Assembly: GCF_006386545.1 (NCBI RefSeq)
Contig: NZ_SWAR01000008.1
Span: 103,518 to 167,517 of the forward strand
Source of the DNA: Methylibium rhizosphaerae
GTDB lineage: Bacteria > Pseudomonadota > Gammaproteobacteria > Burkholderiales > Burkholderiaceae_C
Length of the DNA stretch: 64,000 nt
Reading direction: 5' to 3'
Shown here one piece after another: positions 1 through 9,261 of this stretch; the stretch's first letter is position 1, and the number at the start of each line of letters is the position of its first letter. The translations under genes and the position numbers were made by a program. Below the pieces are notes generated by a model. The model searched no databases. It worked only from the letters and a program-made list of their open reading frames with translations, and was not told where the DNA came from.

Positions 1-1
1 C

Positions 2-889
2 GAGTCGGTCACGCTCGAAGGCACGGGCCACAAGCTGCTGCGGGACGTCGCGCCCGGTGAAGCGGTGTTCGTCGACCTCGACGGCCGCATCCACACCCAG
101 CAGTGTTCCGACCATGCAAGCCTCAGCCCCTGCATGTTCGAGTTCGTGTACCTCGCCCGGCCCGACTCGGTGATGGACGGCATCTCGGTGTACCAGGCAC
201 GCCTCAACCTCGGCGAGACGCTGGCACAGCGGCTCATCTCCACCATGCCGCCGAACGAGATCGACGTGGTGATCCCGATCCCGGAGTCGAGCCGGCCGTC
301 GGCCATGCAGCTCGCGCAGAAGATCGGCAAGCCGTATCGCGAAGGCTTCGTGAAGAACCGCTACGTCGGCCGCACCTTCATCATGCCGGGGCAGGGCATG
401 CGCAAGAAGTCGGTGCGCCAGAAGCTCAATGCCATCGGCTCGGAGTTCAAGGGCCGCAACGTGCTGCTGGTCGATGACTCCATCGTGCGCGGCACGACCT
501 CGAAGGAGATCGTGCAGATGGCCCGCGAAGCCGGTGCCCGAAAGGTCTACCTCGCGTCCGCGGCGCCGCCGGTGCGCTTCCCGAACGTGTACGGCATCGA
601 CATGCCGACCAAGAGCGAACTCATCGCGCATGACCGCACCATCGAGGAAATCCGCGAGTACATCGGTGCCGACGCGCTGATCTACCAGGACGTTGCCGCC
701 ATGAAGCGAGCGGTCGGCTCGCTCAACACGGGGCTGGCGGGCTTCGAGGCGTCGTGCTTCGACGGCGTCTACATCACCGGCGACGTGAGCCCGGACGACT
801 TCGCGGCCATGGAAGCACAGCGCCGCAGCCAGTCCGAAGACGAAGAAGACTCCCGCTCGCGCCTGGCGCTGCAGAACGCGAACGAATAG
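2..889 (+). CDS. purF: Amidophosphoribosyltransferase, C-terminal part (5' end outside window)
   Basis: PurF makes 5-phosphoribosylamine from PRPP and glutamine, the first committed step of purine synthesis, in the cytoplasm. The frame is open from base 2, so about 295 C-terminal residues of a protein usually near 500 residues are visible; the N-terminal glutaminase domain lies upstream of the window. The PRPP-binding motif [14 protein letters not shown] is present, preceded by the [12 protein letters not shown] segment typical of the phosphoribosyltransferase half. The acidic, low-complexity C-terminus ([11 protein letters not shown]) is common in betaproteobacterial copies. The gene ends 33 bases before gltX. 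Identification is secure; only the true start is unseen. Confidence 0.95.
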   Translation, partial: ESVTLEGTGHKLLRDVAPGEAVFVDLDGRIHTQQCSDHASLSPCMFEFVYLARPDSVMDGISVYQARLNLGETLAQRLISTMPPNEIDVVIPIPESSRPSAMQLAQKIGKPYREGFVKNRYVGRTFIMPGQGMRKKSVRQKLNAIGSEFKGRNVLLVDDSIVRGTTSKEIVQMAREAGARKVYLASAAPPVRFPNVYGIDMPTKSELIAHDRTIEEIREYIGADALIYQDVAAMKRAVGSLNTGLAGFEASCFDGVYITGDVSPDDFAAMEAQRRSQSEDEEDSRSRLALQNANE

Positions 890-922
890 CCGAGCCGGCC
901 GGTCGAAGGCCCCGCAACCAGC

Positions 923-2323
923 ATGAGCAACAACCAACACATCCGCACTCGCTTCGCGCCGTCGCCCACGGGCTTCATCCACCTGGGCAACATCCGCTCG
1001 GCGCTGTACCCCTGGGCCTTCGCGCGCGCCAAGCAGGGCACGTTCATCCTGCGCATCGAAGACACCGACCTCGAGCGTTCGTCGCAGGCGGCGGTGGACG
1101 TGATCGTCGAAGGCATGAAGTGGCTGGGCCTCGATCACGACGAAGGCCCGTTCTTCCAGATGCAGCGCATGGAGCGCTACAAGGAAGTGCTCAGGCAGAT
1201 GCTCGAAGCGGGGCTCGCCTACCACTGCTACATGTCCACCACCGAGCTCGACGCACTGCGCGAGCGCCAGATGGCGGCCAAGCAGAAGCCCCGCTACGAC
1301 GGCACCTGGCGACCCGAGCCCGGCAAGACCCTGCCGCCGGTCCCGGCCGGGGTGCAGCCGGTCGTCCGCTTCCGCAACCCCATCGGCGGTTCGGTCGTGT
1401 GGGAGGACAAGGTCAAGGGCCGCATCGAGTTCAGCAACGACGAACTCGACGACCTCGTGATCGCCCGGCCCGACGGCACCCCCACCTACAACTTCTGCGT
1501 GGTCGTCGACGACATCGACATGCGGATCACCCACGTGATCCGCGGCGATGACCACGTGAACAACACGCCGCGCCAGATCAACATCTTCCGTGCGCTCGGC
1601 CAGGAGCCGCCGGTGTATGCGCACCTGCCCACCGTGCTCAACGAGCAGGGCGAGAAGATGAGCAAGCGCAACGGCGCCAAGCCCGTCACCCAGTACCGCG
1701 ACGAAGGCTTCCTCGCCGACGCAGTGGTGAACTATCTCGCGCGGCTCGGCTGGAGCCATGGCGACGACGAGATCTTCTCGCGCGAGCAGTTCCTGCAATG
1801 GTTCGACCTCGACCATCTGGGCAAGAGCGCAGGGCAGTACGACGAGGCCAAGCTGCGCTGGGTGAATGCCCAGCACATGAAGATGACCAGCGACACGGTG
1901 CTCGCATCGCTGGTGCAGGTGCAGCTCGACAAGCGCGGCATCACCGCGCCTGTGGACCAACGCCTGGCCGGCATGTGCGGTCTCTTCAAGGACCGCTGCT
2001 CCACCACGGTGGAACTCGCGGACTGGCTGGCGATGTATTTCGTCGCGACCTCGCCATCGGACGAAGACCGTGCCGCGCACGTGACCGACGCGGTGAAGCC
2101 TGCGATCGCTGCACTGGCCGACCGGCTCGCGCATGCCGACTGGAACAAGGCGGCGATCAGCCAGGCCATCAAGGACACCATCGCCGAGCACAAGCTCAAG
2201 ATGCCGCAGCTGGCGGTGCCGGTGCGCGTGCTGGTGTGCGGTCGTGCGCAGACGCCCTCGATCGACGCGGTGCTCGAACTCTTCTCACGCGATGAAGTCG
2301 TGACCCGCTTGCGCTCCGCGTAA
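923..2323 (+). CDS. gltX: Glutamyl-tRNA synthetase
   Basis: Class I aminoacyl-tRNA synthetase that charges tRNA-Glu with glutamate. The 466-residue length is normal. The N-terminal Rossmann signature reads [16 protein letters not shown] (HIGH-type motif), and the KMSKS loop is EKMSKRNGA near residues 238-246. The start ATG gives [17 protein letters not shown], the usual N-terminus. It follows purF closely and is followed by a tRNA operon that includes its own substrate tRNA-Glu; the tRNA promoter overlaps the 3' end of gltX. Confidence 0.96.
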   Translation: MSNNQHIRTRFAPSPTGFIHLGNIRSALYPWAFARAKQGTFILRIEDTDLERSSQAAVDVIVEGMKWLGLDHDEGPFFQMQRMERYKEVLRQMLEAGLAYHCYMSTTELDALRERQMAAKQKPRYDGTWRPEPGKTLPPVPAGVQPVVRFRNPIGGSVVWEDKVKGRIEFSNDELDDLVIARPDGTPTYNFCVVVDDIDMRITHVIRGDDHVNNTPRQINIFRALGQEPPVYAHLPTVLNEQGEKMSKRNGAKPVTQYRDEGFLADAVVNYLARLGWSHGDDEIFSREQFLQWFDLDHLGKSAGQYDEAKLRWVNAQHMKMTSDTVLASLVQVQLDKRGITAPVDQRLAGMCGLFKDRCSTTVELADWLAMYFVATSPSDEDRAAHVTDAVKPAIAALADRLAHADWNKAAISQAIKDTIAEHKLKMPQLAVPVRVLVCGRAQTPSIDAVLELFSRDEVVTRLRSA

Positions 2324-2338
2324 AAAGCGGTATATACT
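2309..2338 (+). promoter_or_regulatory. Sigma-70 promoter of the tRNA operon
   Basis: TTGCGC (2309-2314) and TATACT (2333-2338) are separated by 18 bases. This is an AT-rich -10 in very GC-rich DNA, directly upstream of three tRNA genes. The -35 lies within the end of gltX. Transcription would start near 2345. Confidence 0.75.
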
Positions 2339-2396
2339 CTCCGTCTCGCTTGAACAGCGCGCTTCACGGAGTAAAAACCATGAAGCAAACCCATAA

Positions 2397-2472
<76 letters not shown>

Positions 2473-2505
2473 AATGGAAGCGCAGTTCAAGTCGACGAAG
2501 AACAT

Positions 2506-2581
2506 GACCCCTTCGTCTAGAGGCCTAGGACACGACCCTTTCACGGTTGTAACAGGGGTTCGAATCCCCTAGGGGTCGCCA
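2506..2581 (+). tRNA. tRNA-Glu (anticodon TTC)
   Basis: 76 bases including encoded CCA. Acceptor arms GACCCCT and AGGGGTC pair fully. The anticodon loop CTTTCAC gives anticodon TTC, and the T arm is AGGGGTTCGAATCCCCT. Its synthetase gltX lies immediately upstream. Confidence 0.97.
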
Positions 2582-2630
2582 AGTTCGACGGTACTTGCCG
2601 CACTCAGTGCGCGAACACCGTCACCGACGC

Positions 2631-2707
2631 GGAGTGGTAGTTCAGTCGGTTAGAATACCGGCCTGTCACGCCGGGGGTCGCGGGTTCGAGTCCCGTCCAC
2701 TCCGCCA
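2631..2707 (+). tRNA. tRNA-Asp (anticodon GTC)
   Basis: 77 bases including encoded CCA. Acceptor arms GGAGTGG and CCACTCC pair. The anticodon loop CTGTCAC gives anticodon GTC, and the T arm is CGGGTTCGAGTCCCG. It is the last tRNA of the operon. Confidence 0.97.
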
Positions 2708-2717
2708 CAAATCCAGA

Positions 2718-2757
2718 CGGGGCAATCACTTTACGGTGGTTGCCCCGTTTGCCTTTT
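2718..2757 (+). terminator. Intrinsic terminator of the tRNA operon
   Basis: A 12-base stem (CGGGGCAATCAC with GTGGTTGCCCCG, one G-T pair) around a six-base loop is followed by a T-rich tail (TTTGCCTTTT). It starts 11 bases after the CCA end of tRNA-Asp. Confidence 0.85.
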
Positions 2758-2774
2758 GGACTTTGGAGTCGGTC

Positions 2775-3365
2775 TTGGAATACGGATCCATCCGGGCGGA
2801 GGTCGAGGGCCTTCTCGCGAAGTACCTGCGTCACTTCGTTGGTGAGCACCACCGCTTCGGTTTGCTCCAGCGCCAGCTCGCCAGCGGTGAGAACCTCTTC
2901 ATCCGGTCAAACATGACGGGCCACCTCACCAGCAGCGTGGCAGTGCTCAATCCGGGCGGCACGAAGATCCTGCTCATCGAGCACGCGTTCCTCCGCAAGT
3001 GGCTGACGCCCGGCGGTCACTACGAGGGCGGAACGGTCTGGGAGTCAGCGCTGCGCGAAGTCCGCGAGGAGACCGGCGTCGCCGATGCGCAGGCGCATCC
3101 CTGGTCGCTGGCCCACGGCATCCCGCTCGACATCGACAGCCACGACATCCCTGCGAACCCGGCCAAGGGGGAAGGTCCGCACGTCCATCACGACTTCCAG
3201 TTCCTGGCCGTGGCGCCCGAGCATCTTGAACTGCAAGCGCAGCTCGAGGAGGTTCACGCCGCGAAGTGGGCGCCGGTGGAGCAACTGGCGAGCTCGACAG
3301 ATTCGCGGGTGCGCCGCGTCCTTGAAAAGCTGCATGGCGTCGGGGCCATTCCTCGGTGGCCATGA
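2775..3365 (+). CDS. Nudix hydrolase-family protein
   Basis: Nudix enzymes hydrolyse nucleoside diphosphates linked to another moiety; the substrate here cannot be predicted. The Nudix box is recognisable around residues 78-97, from GGHYEGGTVW to REVREETG. It is one residue shorter than the usual G-x5-E-x7-REUxEExGU spacing, and the glutamate of the typical GE pair is replaced. I chose the TTG start at 2775 because GGAG (2765-2768) lies six bases upstream and the open frame upstream runs through tRNA-Asp and the terminator. That start gives 196 residues. No clear operon partner. Confidence 0.8.
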   Translation: MEYGSIRAEVEGLLAKYLRHFVGEHHRFGLLQRQLASGENLFIRSNMTGHLTSSVAVLNPGGTKILLIEHAFLRKWLTPGGHYEGGTVWESALREVREETGVADAQAHPWSLAHGIPLDIDSHDIPANPAKGEGPHVHHDFQFLAVAPEHLELQAQLEEVHAAKWAPVEQLASSTDSRVRRVLEKLHGVGAIPRWP

Positions 3366-3493
3366 GCTTCGGACCATGAGCGAGGGCGCCGCCAGGCATA
3401 CCCTGGCCTGAGGTATCGACGGCTCAGCCCGAACGAACGGAGAGAGTGGCCGCTCCTCGCGAGCAAGGCGCCAGGCCCACAGGCGAGGCGCCC

Positions 3494-3535
3494 TTGACGC
3501 GCGTCAAACGTGCCGGGGCGGTGCGCACGCAAGAT
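3494..3535 (+). promoter_or_regulatory. FNR/FixK-type box and -10 for the uspA-RNase operon
   Basis: Perfect TTGAC-GCGC-GTCAA dyad at 3494-3507. A weak -10 (CAAGAT, 3530-3535) lies 29.5 bases from the box centre, the geometry of an FNR box at -41.5. Predicted start of transcription is near 3542, about 20 bases before uspA. Confidence 0.7.
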
Positions 3536-3562
3536 GCCTCCCATCCCCGACGAATGACGACC

Positions 3563-4003
3563 ATGTATCGCCATCTGCTCGTGCCGGTGGACGGCACGTT
3601 GTTCTCAGAGACCGCCATGCGCAGCGGCGTGCAGCTGGCCCATGCCATGGCGGCCCGCGTCACCGGCCTCATCGTCGAGCCCGAGGCATCGCTGGGCTCG
3701 GGCCATTCGGCTTCGCACTACCTCGAAACGCTGCACGAACACGCCGGCCAGCAGCTGCGGCATGCCAGCCAGGTCATGTCGCGCTTCGCGGCCATGGCGC
3801 AGGCGCAGGGCGTGCCATTCAGCGGCCACTACGTGTGCACCGGTCACATCGAAGACGCCATTGCCCAGATCGCGCGCCGCGAAGGCTGTGACCTGGTGGT
3901 GATGAGCACGCACGCACGCACCGGCCTGGACGGCGTGCTCAAGGGCTCGCGGACCAAGGGCGTGCTCGCCCGCACGCAGCTGCCGGTGCTGGTGCTGCGC
4001 TGA
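3563..4003 (+). CDS. Universal stress protein, UspA family
   Basis: Single-domain cytoplasmic Usp of 146 residues with the usual N-terminus MYRHLLVPVDG and C-terminal strand LPVLVLR. The nucleotide-binding loop is present as STHARTGLDGVLKGSRTKGV, though it deviates from the strict G-x2-G-x9-G(S/T) motif. The ATG at 3563 fits the family; an in-frame ATG at 3554 would add three residues. First gene behind an FNR-type promoter and followed after 24 bases by an RNase-like gene. It is one of three Usp genes in the window, all linked to such boxes, consistent with anaerobic induction as known for Usp proteins in Pseudomonas. Confidence 0.9.
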   Translation: MYRHLLVPVDGTLFSETAMRSGVQLAHAMAARVTGLIVEPEASLGSGHSASHYLETLHEHAGQQLRHASQVMSRFAAMAQAQGVPFSGHYVCTGHIEDAIAQIARREGCDLVVMSTHARTGLDGVLKGSRTKGVLARTQLPVLVLR

Positions 4004-4027
4004 AGAGACCCCACACAAGGACCTCGC

Positions 4028-5425
4028 ATGAACACCCCACCTGACACTTCGGCGCAGCTCACCTTCCTCGGCGCCGCCGGCACCGTGACCGGTTCGCGCT
4101 ACCTGCTCGAGGCGGCGGGCCACCGGGTGCTGGTGGACTGCGGCCTGTTCCAGGGCTACAAGACGCTGCGCATGCGCAACTGGGAACCGCTGCCCGTGGG
4201 CGCGCGCCACATCGACGCGGTGGTCCTCACCCATGCGCACCTCGACCACAGCGGCTACCTGCCGCGGCTGGTGCGCGACGGCTTCAAGGGCCGGGTGTGG
4301 TGCACGCCGGCCACGCGCGCGCTGTGCGAGGTGCTGCTGCCCGATTCCGGCCACCTGCAGGAAGAAGATGCGGCCTTCGCCAACCGGCATGGCTTCTCCA
4401 AGCACAAGCCTGCCGAGCCGCTCTATACCCGGGCGGACGCCCTCGCCAGTCTGGAGCGTTTCGAGACGGTGCCGTTCGGCCAGGGCTTCGAGCCGGCCCC
4501 CGGCATGCAGGTGCGGCTCGCTCCTCAGGGGCACATCCTGGGCGCCGCCAGCGCGCGCTTCGAGCTGGCAGGCACCAGCATCACCTTCAGCGGCGACATC
4601 GGCCGGCCGCACGACCCCATCATGCGGCCGCCGCAGCCTCTGCAGGCCTGCGACTGGCTCGTCACCGAATCCACCTACGGCGACCGCGAACACCTGGCCG
4701 AAAACCTGGAGGACGCACTCGGCGCGGTGATCCGCCGCGTGGCCGCACATGGGGGCGTGGTGGTGATCCCGGCCTTCGCCGTGGCGCGCGCGCAGGCGCT
4801 GCTGCACCACATCGCGAGGCTGCGCCAGCGCGAGGCGATCCCGCACCTGCCGGTGTATCTGGACAGCCCGATGGCCATCGACGTGACCGGGCTCTACAAG
4901 CACTTCCGGCGCGAACACCGGCTCAGTGACGAGGAATGCCATGCCATGTGCGGCGGCGCGACCTTCGTGCGCACGGTCGAAGACTCGAAGCGGCTGAGCG
5001 CGCGGCGCGGGCCGATGGTCATCGTCTCGGCCAGCGGCATGGCCACCGGCGGGCGGGTGCTGCACCACCTCAAGGCCTTCGCGTCCGACCACCGCAATGC
5101 CATCGTGCTGGCCGGCTACCAGGTGCCCGGCACACGAGGGGCCACGCTGGCCGCCGGCGCGCCCAGCGTACGCATCCACGGCATCGACGTGCCGGTGCGG
5201 GCCGAGGTGGTGCAGCTCGAAGGCGCCTCTGCACATGCCGATGCGAGCGAGATCATGGACTGGCTGCGCACCGCGCCGCAGGCGCCGCGCGGCGTGTTCG
5301 TCACGCATGGCGAGGCGGGCGCCGCCGACGCGCTGCGCCAGCGCATCGAGCGCGAGCTCGGCTGGTCGGCGCGGGTGCCGATGTTCCGCGACCGCATCGA
5401 CCTGGGCAGCGGGGCGTGGTCGTGA
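4028..5425 (+). CDS. Beta-CASP metallo-beta-lactamase-fold RNase (CPSF-like)
   Basis: Predicted zinc-dependent RNA-processing hydrolase of 465 residues. The zinc motif THAHLDH covers residues 68-74. Further family motifs are ESTYGDREH, DSPMAIDVT, the beta-CASP segment IVSASGMATGGR, and late histidines in SAHADASEIM and VTHGEAG. The N-terminus FLGAAGTVTGSRYL is typical of the Ysh1/CPSF73-like bacterial group. It follows uspA in one operon and ends with a four-base overlap (GTGA) with the protease gene. Usp and beta-CASP RNase genes are often neighbours in low-oxygen regulons of betaproteobacteria (general knowledge); its RNA target is unknown. Confidence 0.9.
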   Translation: MNTPPDTSAQLTFLGAAGTVTGSRYLLEAAGHRVLVDCGLFQGYKTLRMRNWEPLPVGARHIDAVVLTHAHLDHSGYLPRLVRDGFKGRVWCTPATRALCEVLLPDSGHLQEEDAAFANRHGFSKHKPAEPLYTRADALASLERFETVPFGQGFEPAPGMQVRLAPQGHILGAASARFELAGTSITFSGDIGRPHDPIMRPPQPLQACDWLVTESTYGDREHLAENLEDALGAVIRRVAAHGGVVVIPAFAVARAQALLHHIARLRQREAIPHLPVYLDSPMAIDVTGLYKHFRREHRLSDEECHAMCGGATFVRTVEDSKRLSARRGPMVIVSASGMATGGRVLHHLKAFASDHRNAIVLAGYQVPGTRGATLAAGAPSVRIHGIDVPVRAEVVQLEGASAHADASEIMDWLRTAPQAPRGVFVTHGEAGAADALRQRIERELGWSARVPMFRDRIDLGSGAWS

Positions 5426-6522
5426 GCCTGTGGCCGCTCGCCTCGCGGGCGTGGCTGGCAGCAGCCTTCGCCAGCATGCCGGCCGCCTGCGCCACGTGGC
5501 AGCCGGCCCCGCAGCCATCGGCTGTCGTCTCGTTGGCAGCGCCCGGTCCGGCCGACTTCGCCGAGGCGGTCAACCGCGGCGTTCATGCCGCGGTGGGCGT
5601 CTACGGCGTCGGCAAGAAGCTCAACCTGGCCGATGCCGACCCGGTGTCGCGGCCGGCCATCGGCATGGCGCCCGAACAGCTCCAACCCGACCCCGGAACA
5701 GGCGACCCGGCGTCCATCGGCTCGGGATTCTTCGTCGACGCGCAGGGCTACCTGGTCACCGCGGCGCACGTGGTCACCAGCGTGCAGTCCATCGTGGTCA
5801 AGCTGGCCGACCAGCGCGTGCTGGCCGCGCAGCTGGTGGGGGTGGATGAAGACGCCGACATCGCGCTGCTGAAGGTGCCGCTGGCCGAGCCCATCGTGCC
5901 GCGCTTCGGCAGCTCGCTGTCGCTGAGCCCGGGCGACTGGGTGCTGGCGCTGGGGGAGCCCTACGGGCTGGAGCGCACCGTGGTCGCCGGCATCGTGGGC
6001 GGTGCGCGCCGACATTTCATCGAAGACAGCGATGTGCTGTTCATCCAGGCCGACCTGGCGCTCAACCCGGGCAACTCCGGCGGGCCGCTGCTCGACACCT
6101 CCGGCGCCATCGTCGGCATGAATTCGCGCATCGTGGTGGGCGGCATCGGCGCACCGGGCGTGGCGCTTGCCATCCCCATCGAGATCGTCCTGCAGCTGGC
6201 CGCCGAGCTGCGCAGCGGCGGCGGCCGCCAGCGGCCACGGCTGGGCGCGGCGTTCGAAGATGTGCCGCCGCAGCTGGCGCTGGCCGCCGGCCGGCACTAC
6301 AGCAGCGGCGCGCTCGTGAAGGCGGTGTCGCCTGGCAGCCTGGCCGAACGCCTGGGCCTGAAGGCGGGCGACATCGTGGTCGGCATGAACCGCCTGCCGG
6401 TGGGCGACAGCGCCGAGCTGGTGCGGCTGCTGCTTGCGTGGCGCAGCGTGCCCGGCACGGTGATGACCGTGTACCGCGAAGGCGGCTATCGACAACTCGC
6501 ATGGCCAGGGAGCCCGCATTGA
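5422..6522 (+). CDS. HtrA/DegP-like trypsin-type serine protease with one PDZ domain
   Basis: Predicted envelope protease of 366 residues. The N-terminus WPLASRAWLAAAFASMPAAC looks like a signal sequence; the Cys could be lipidated, but PAAC is a poor lipobox. The catalytic triad is visible: H116 in VTAAHVV, D146 in DADIALL, S219 in NPGNSGGP. A single C-terminal PDZ domain (about residues 265-355) contains LGLKAGDIVVGMN. The GTG start overlaps the RNase stop (GTGA), suggesting translational coupling, and the 3' end overlaps the next gene by 22 bases. It may handle damaged envelope proteins under low oxygen; substrate unknown. Confidence 0.88.
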   Translation: MSLWPLASRAWLAAAFASMPAACATWQPAPQPSAVVSLAAPGPADFAEAVNRGVHAAVGVYGVGKKLNLADADPVSRPAIGMAPEQLQPDPGTGDPASIGSGFFVDAQGYLVTAAHVVTSVQSIVVKLADQRVLAAQLVGVDEDADIALLKVPLAEPIVPRFGSSLSLSPGDWVLALGEPYGLERTVVAGIVGGARRHFIEDSDVLFIQADLALNPGNSGGPLLDTSGAIVGMNSRIVVGGIGAPGVALAIPIEIVLQLAAELRSGGGRQRPRLGAAFEDVPPQLALAAGRHYSSGALVKAVSPGSLAERLGLKAGDIVVGMNRLPVGDSAELVRLLLAWRSVPGTVMTVYREGGYRQLAWPGSPH

Positions 6523-9188
6523 GTGTCCGCAACCTCGAAGCCTTGTTCCGGCCCGCCTCGGTGGCGGTGATCGGTGCTTCCGACCGGGCCGGCAGCATCG
6601 GCGCGCTGGTCATGCGCAACCTGCTGCAAGGCGGCTTCGCCGGCCCTGTCTGGCCGGTGAACCCGAAGCGCGACACCGTGGCCCGCCTGCGGGCCTGGGC
6701 CGGCGTCGGCCAGCTACCGCAGGCGCCCGACCTCGCGATCATCTGCACGCCGGCGCCCACGGTGCCTGGCCTGGTCGCCGAGCTGGGGCGCAAGGGCACG
6801 CGTGCCGCGGTGGTGCTGACCGCCGGCCTCAAGGCCGCGCAACGACCCGGCGGGCCGACACTCGAGCAGGCCATGCTCGATGCGGCACGGCCCCACCTGC
6901 TGCGCATCCTCGGCCCCAATTGCGTGGGGCTGCTGGTGCCCGGCGTGGGGCTCAATGCCAGCTTCGCGCACCTGGCAGCGCGGCCCGGGCGGCTGGCCTT
7001 CGTGTCGCAATCAGGCGCGCTGGCCACCGCCATGCTCGACTGGAGCGACGCGCGCGGCATCGGCTTCTCGCACTTCATCTCGCTGGGCGACAGCGCCGAC
7101 GTCGACTTCGGCGACGTGCTCGACTACCTGGGCAGCGACGCGGGCACGCGCGCCATCCTCATGTACGTCGAGTCGGTGAAACACGCGCGCAAGTTCATGT
7201 CGGCCGCGCGGGCCGCCGCCCGCAACAAGCCGGTGCTGGTGGTGAAGGCCGGCCGCGCGCCCGAGGGCGCGCGTGCGGCGGCCTCGCACACCGGCGCGCT
7301 GGCCGGCTCCGATGCGGTGTTCGATGCGGCGGTGCGCCGCGCCGGCATGCTGCGCGTGCTCACCCTGGAAGACCTGTTCGATGCGGCCGAGACGCTGGCA
7401 CACGCACAGCCGCTGCACGGCGAGCGGCTGGCCATCGTCACCAACGGCGGCGGGGCCGGCGTGCTGGCCGCCGACGCGCTGTCGGTGGCCGGGGGCGCGC
7501 TCGCGCCGCTGGCGGCCGCCACGCTGCAGCGGCTCGACGCTGCGCTGCCGGCCACCTGGTCGCATGCGAACCCGGTGGACATCATTGGCGATGCCCCCGT
7601 GGAGCGCTACACCGCGGCACTGCAGGCGTTGCTCGAAGCGCCGGAGGCCGATGCGGTGCTCTTCATGCACGCGCCCACTGCTGTAGTGCCCAGCCCCGAG
7701 ATCGCAGACGCCTGCCTGCCCCTCATGCGCGCGGCCGCCAAGCCGGTGCTGACCTGCTGGCTCGGCGGCACGGCGGTGGCGCCGGCCCGCGCCGCCTGCG
7801 CCGAAGCCGGCGTGCCCACCTACGAAACCCCGGAGCGGGCCGCGCAGGCCTTCCTGCATCTGGTGCAGTACCGGCGCAACCAGGAAGCCCTGCTGCAGGC
7901 GCCCACCGCGGGCGGCGATGGCGCCGCCCCCGACGTGGCAGCAGCCCGCGCGTTGCTGGAGGCCGCCCTGGCCGACGGCCGCGACGAGCTGAACGAAACC
8001 GAGGCGAAGGCCTTGCTGGCCGCCTATGGCGTGCCGGTGGTCGCCACCCGCAGCGTGCCCGGCACCGAAGCCGCACTGGCCGCGGCGGCGGAGATCGGCT
8101 ACCCGGTGGTGCTCAAGATCCTGTCGCCGCAGATCTCGCACAAGTCCGACGTGGGCGGCGTGGCGCTCGACCTGGGCTCCGCCGCCGAGCTGCAACAGGC
8201 AGCCGACGCCATGCTGGCCCGCGTGGCCAGGCTGAGGCCCGACGCCCACGTCGCCGGCTTCACCGTCCAGGCCATGGTGCGCCGCCCGCGTGCGCACGAG
8301 CTGATCGTGGGCCTGGCCAGCGATGCGGTGTTCGGCCCGGTGGTGCTGTTCGGGCAGGGCGGCACGGCGGTCGAAGTGGTGGCCGACCGCGCGATCGCCT
8401 TGCCGCCGCTGAACACGAACCTTGCAGCCGACCTGGTGGGCCGCACCCGCGTGGCCCGGTTGCTGGCGGGCTACCGTGACCGCAGCCCGGCCGACCTGCG
8501 AGCCGTGCACGAGGCCATGGTCAAGGTGTCGCAGATGGCCTGCGACCTGCCGCAGCTCGCCGAGCTCGACATCAATCCGCTGCTGGCCGACGAACACGGC
8601 GTGCTCGCGCTCGATGCCCGGGTGAAGCTGCAGCCTGCGCAGGGTGCGGTGCCGCTGGCGATCCGTCCGTACCCGGCGCAGCTCGAGGAGCCGGTGCAGC
8701 TCGGCGGCGAGGCGGTGCTGCTGCGCCCCATCCGCCCGGAAGACGAGCCGCTGCTGCGCTCGCTGTATGCGAGCGCCACGCCCGAGGAGATGCGGCTGCG
8801 GTTCTTCCTGGCCCGCCGGGAGGTGCCGCGTTCGGAGCTGGCCCGCTACAGCCAGATCGACTACGACCGCGACATGACCTTCGTCGCGGTGGCCCCGGCG
8901 CACGGCGAGGCCGGGCTGCTGGGCGAGGTGCGCTCGGTGTGCGACCCCGACGGCGAGCAGGCCGAGTTCTCGATCCAGGTGCGCCATGGCTGGCAGGGGC
9001 AGGGCATCGGCCGCCTGCTGCTGTCCAAGCTGCTGCGCTACCTGCGCGAGCGCGGCGTGCGGCGGCTGGTGGGCCAGTGCCTGCCGGCCAACGATGCGAT
9101 GGTGGCGCTGGCCCGCGGCCTCGGCTTCGAGTCGCGGCGGCACCCGGTCGAGGATGTGGTGCTGCTGCAGCTCGAACTGCGGCATTGA
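6501..9188 (+). CDS. Pat/PatZ-like protein: NDP-forming acyl-CoA synthetase fused to GNAT acetyltransferase
   Basis: 895 residues, close to the size of E. coli PatZ (886). Order: CoA-binding domain (FRPASVAVIGASDRAGSIG), succinyl-CoA-synthetase-like domains, ATP-grasp (GYPVVLKILSPQISHKSDVGG in the middle), and a C-terminal GNAT domain with acetyl-CoA motif GWQGQGIGRLL. PatZ-type proteins acetylate lysines, for example on acetyl-CoA synthetase. SHTGALAGS contains a histidine at the position of the phospho-histidine of active NDP-forming synthetases, so ligase activity may be retained. The ATG at 6501 lies inside the end of the protease gene, so the four genes from 3563 probably form one operon. 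Confidence 0.88.
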   Translation: MAREPALSVRNLEALFRPASVAVIGASDRAGSIGALVMRNLLQGGFAGPVWPVNPKRDTVARLRAWAGVGQLPQAPDLAIICTPAPTVPGLVAELGRKGTRAAVVLTAGLKAAQRPGGPTLEQAMLDAARPHLLRILGPNCVGLLVPGVGLNASFAHLAARPGRLAFVSQSGALATAMLDWSDARGIGFSHFISLGDSADVDFGDVLDYLGSDAGTRAILMYVESVKHARKFMSAARAAARNKPVLVVKAGRAPEGARAAASHTGALAGSDAVFDAAVRRAGMLRVLTLEDLFDAAETLAHAQPLHGERLAIVTNGGGAGVLAADALSVAGGALAPLAAATLQRLDAALPATWSHANPVDIIGDAPVERYTAALQALLEAPEADAVLFMHAPTAVVPSPEIADACLPLMRAAAKPVLTCWLGGTAVAPARAACAEAGVPTYETPERAAQAFLHLVQYRRNQEALLQAPTAGGDGAAPDVAAARALLEAALADGRDELNETEAKALLAAYGVPVVATRSVPGTEAALAAAAEIGYPVVLKILSPQISHKSDVGGVALDLGSAAELQQAADAMLARVARLRPDAHVAGFTVQAMVRRPRAHELIVGLASDAVFGPVVLFGQGGTAVEVVADRAIALPPLNTNLAADLVGRTRVARLLAGYRDRSPADLRAVHEAMVKVSQMACDLPQLAELDINPLLADEHGVLALDARVKLQPAQGAVPLAIRPYPAQLEEPVQLGGEAVLLRPIRPEDEPLLRSLYASATPEEMRLRFFLARREVPRSELARYSQIDYDRDMTFVAVAPAHGEAGLLGEVRSVCDPDGEQAEFSIQVRHGWQGQGIGRLLLSKLLRYLRERGVRRLVGQCLPANDAMVALARGLGFESRRHPVEDVVLLQLELRH

Positions 9189-9226
9189 GGCGCGTCAAGG
9201 TCGCGCGTCGTGCTTCGGCGCAGAGT
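9185..9226 (+). promoter_or_regulatory. FNR-type box and -10 for the lipoprotein-ATPase-mgtE operon
   Basis: TTGAG-GCGC-GTCAA at 9185-9198 (one half-site mismatch) overlaps the stop codon of the preceding gene. CAGAGT (9221-9226) lies exactly 29.5 bases from the box centre, as at several other sites in this window. Predicted start near 9233. Confidence 0.6.
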
Positions 9227-9261
9227 GCGTGCACCACCCGAATCACTCGCTAGGAGCTGCC

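Noticed and set aside
2595..2774. Upstream extension of the Nudix frame
   Set aside because: It runs through tRNA-Asp and its terminator; the TTG at 2775 has a good SD.
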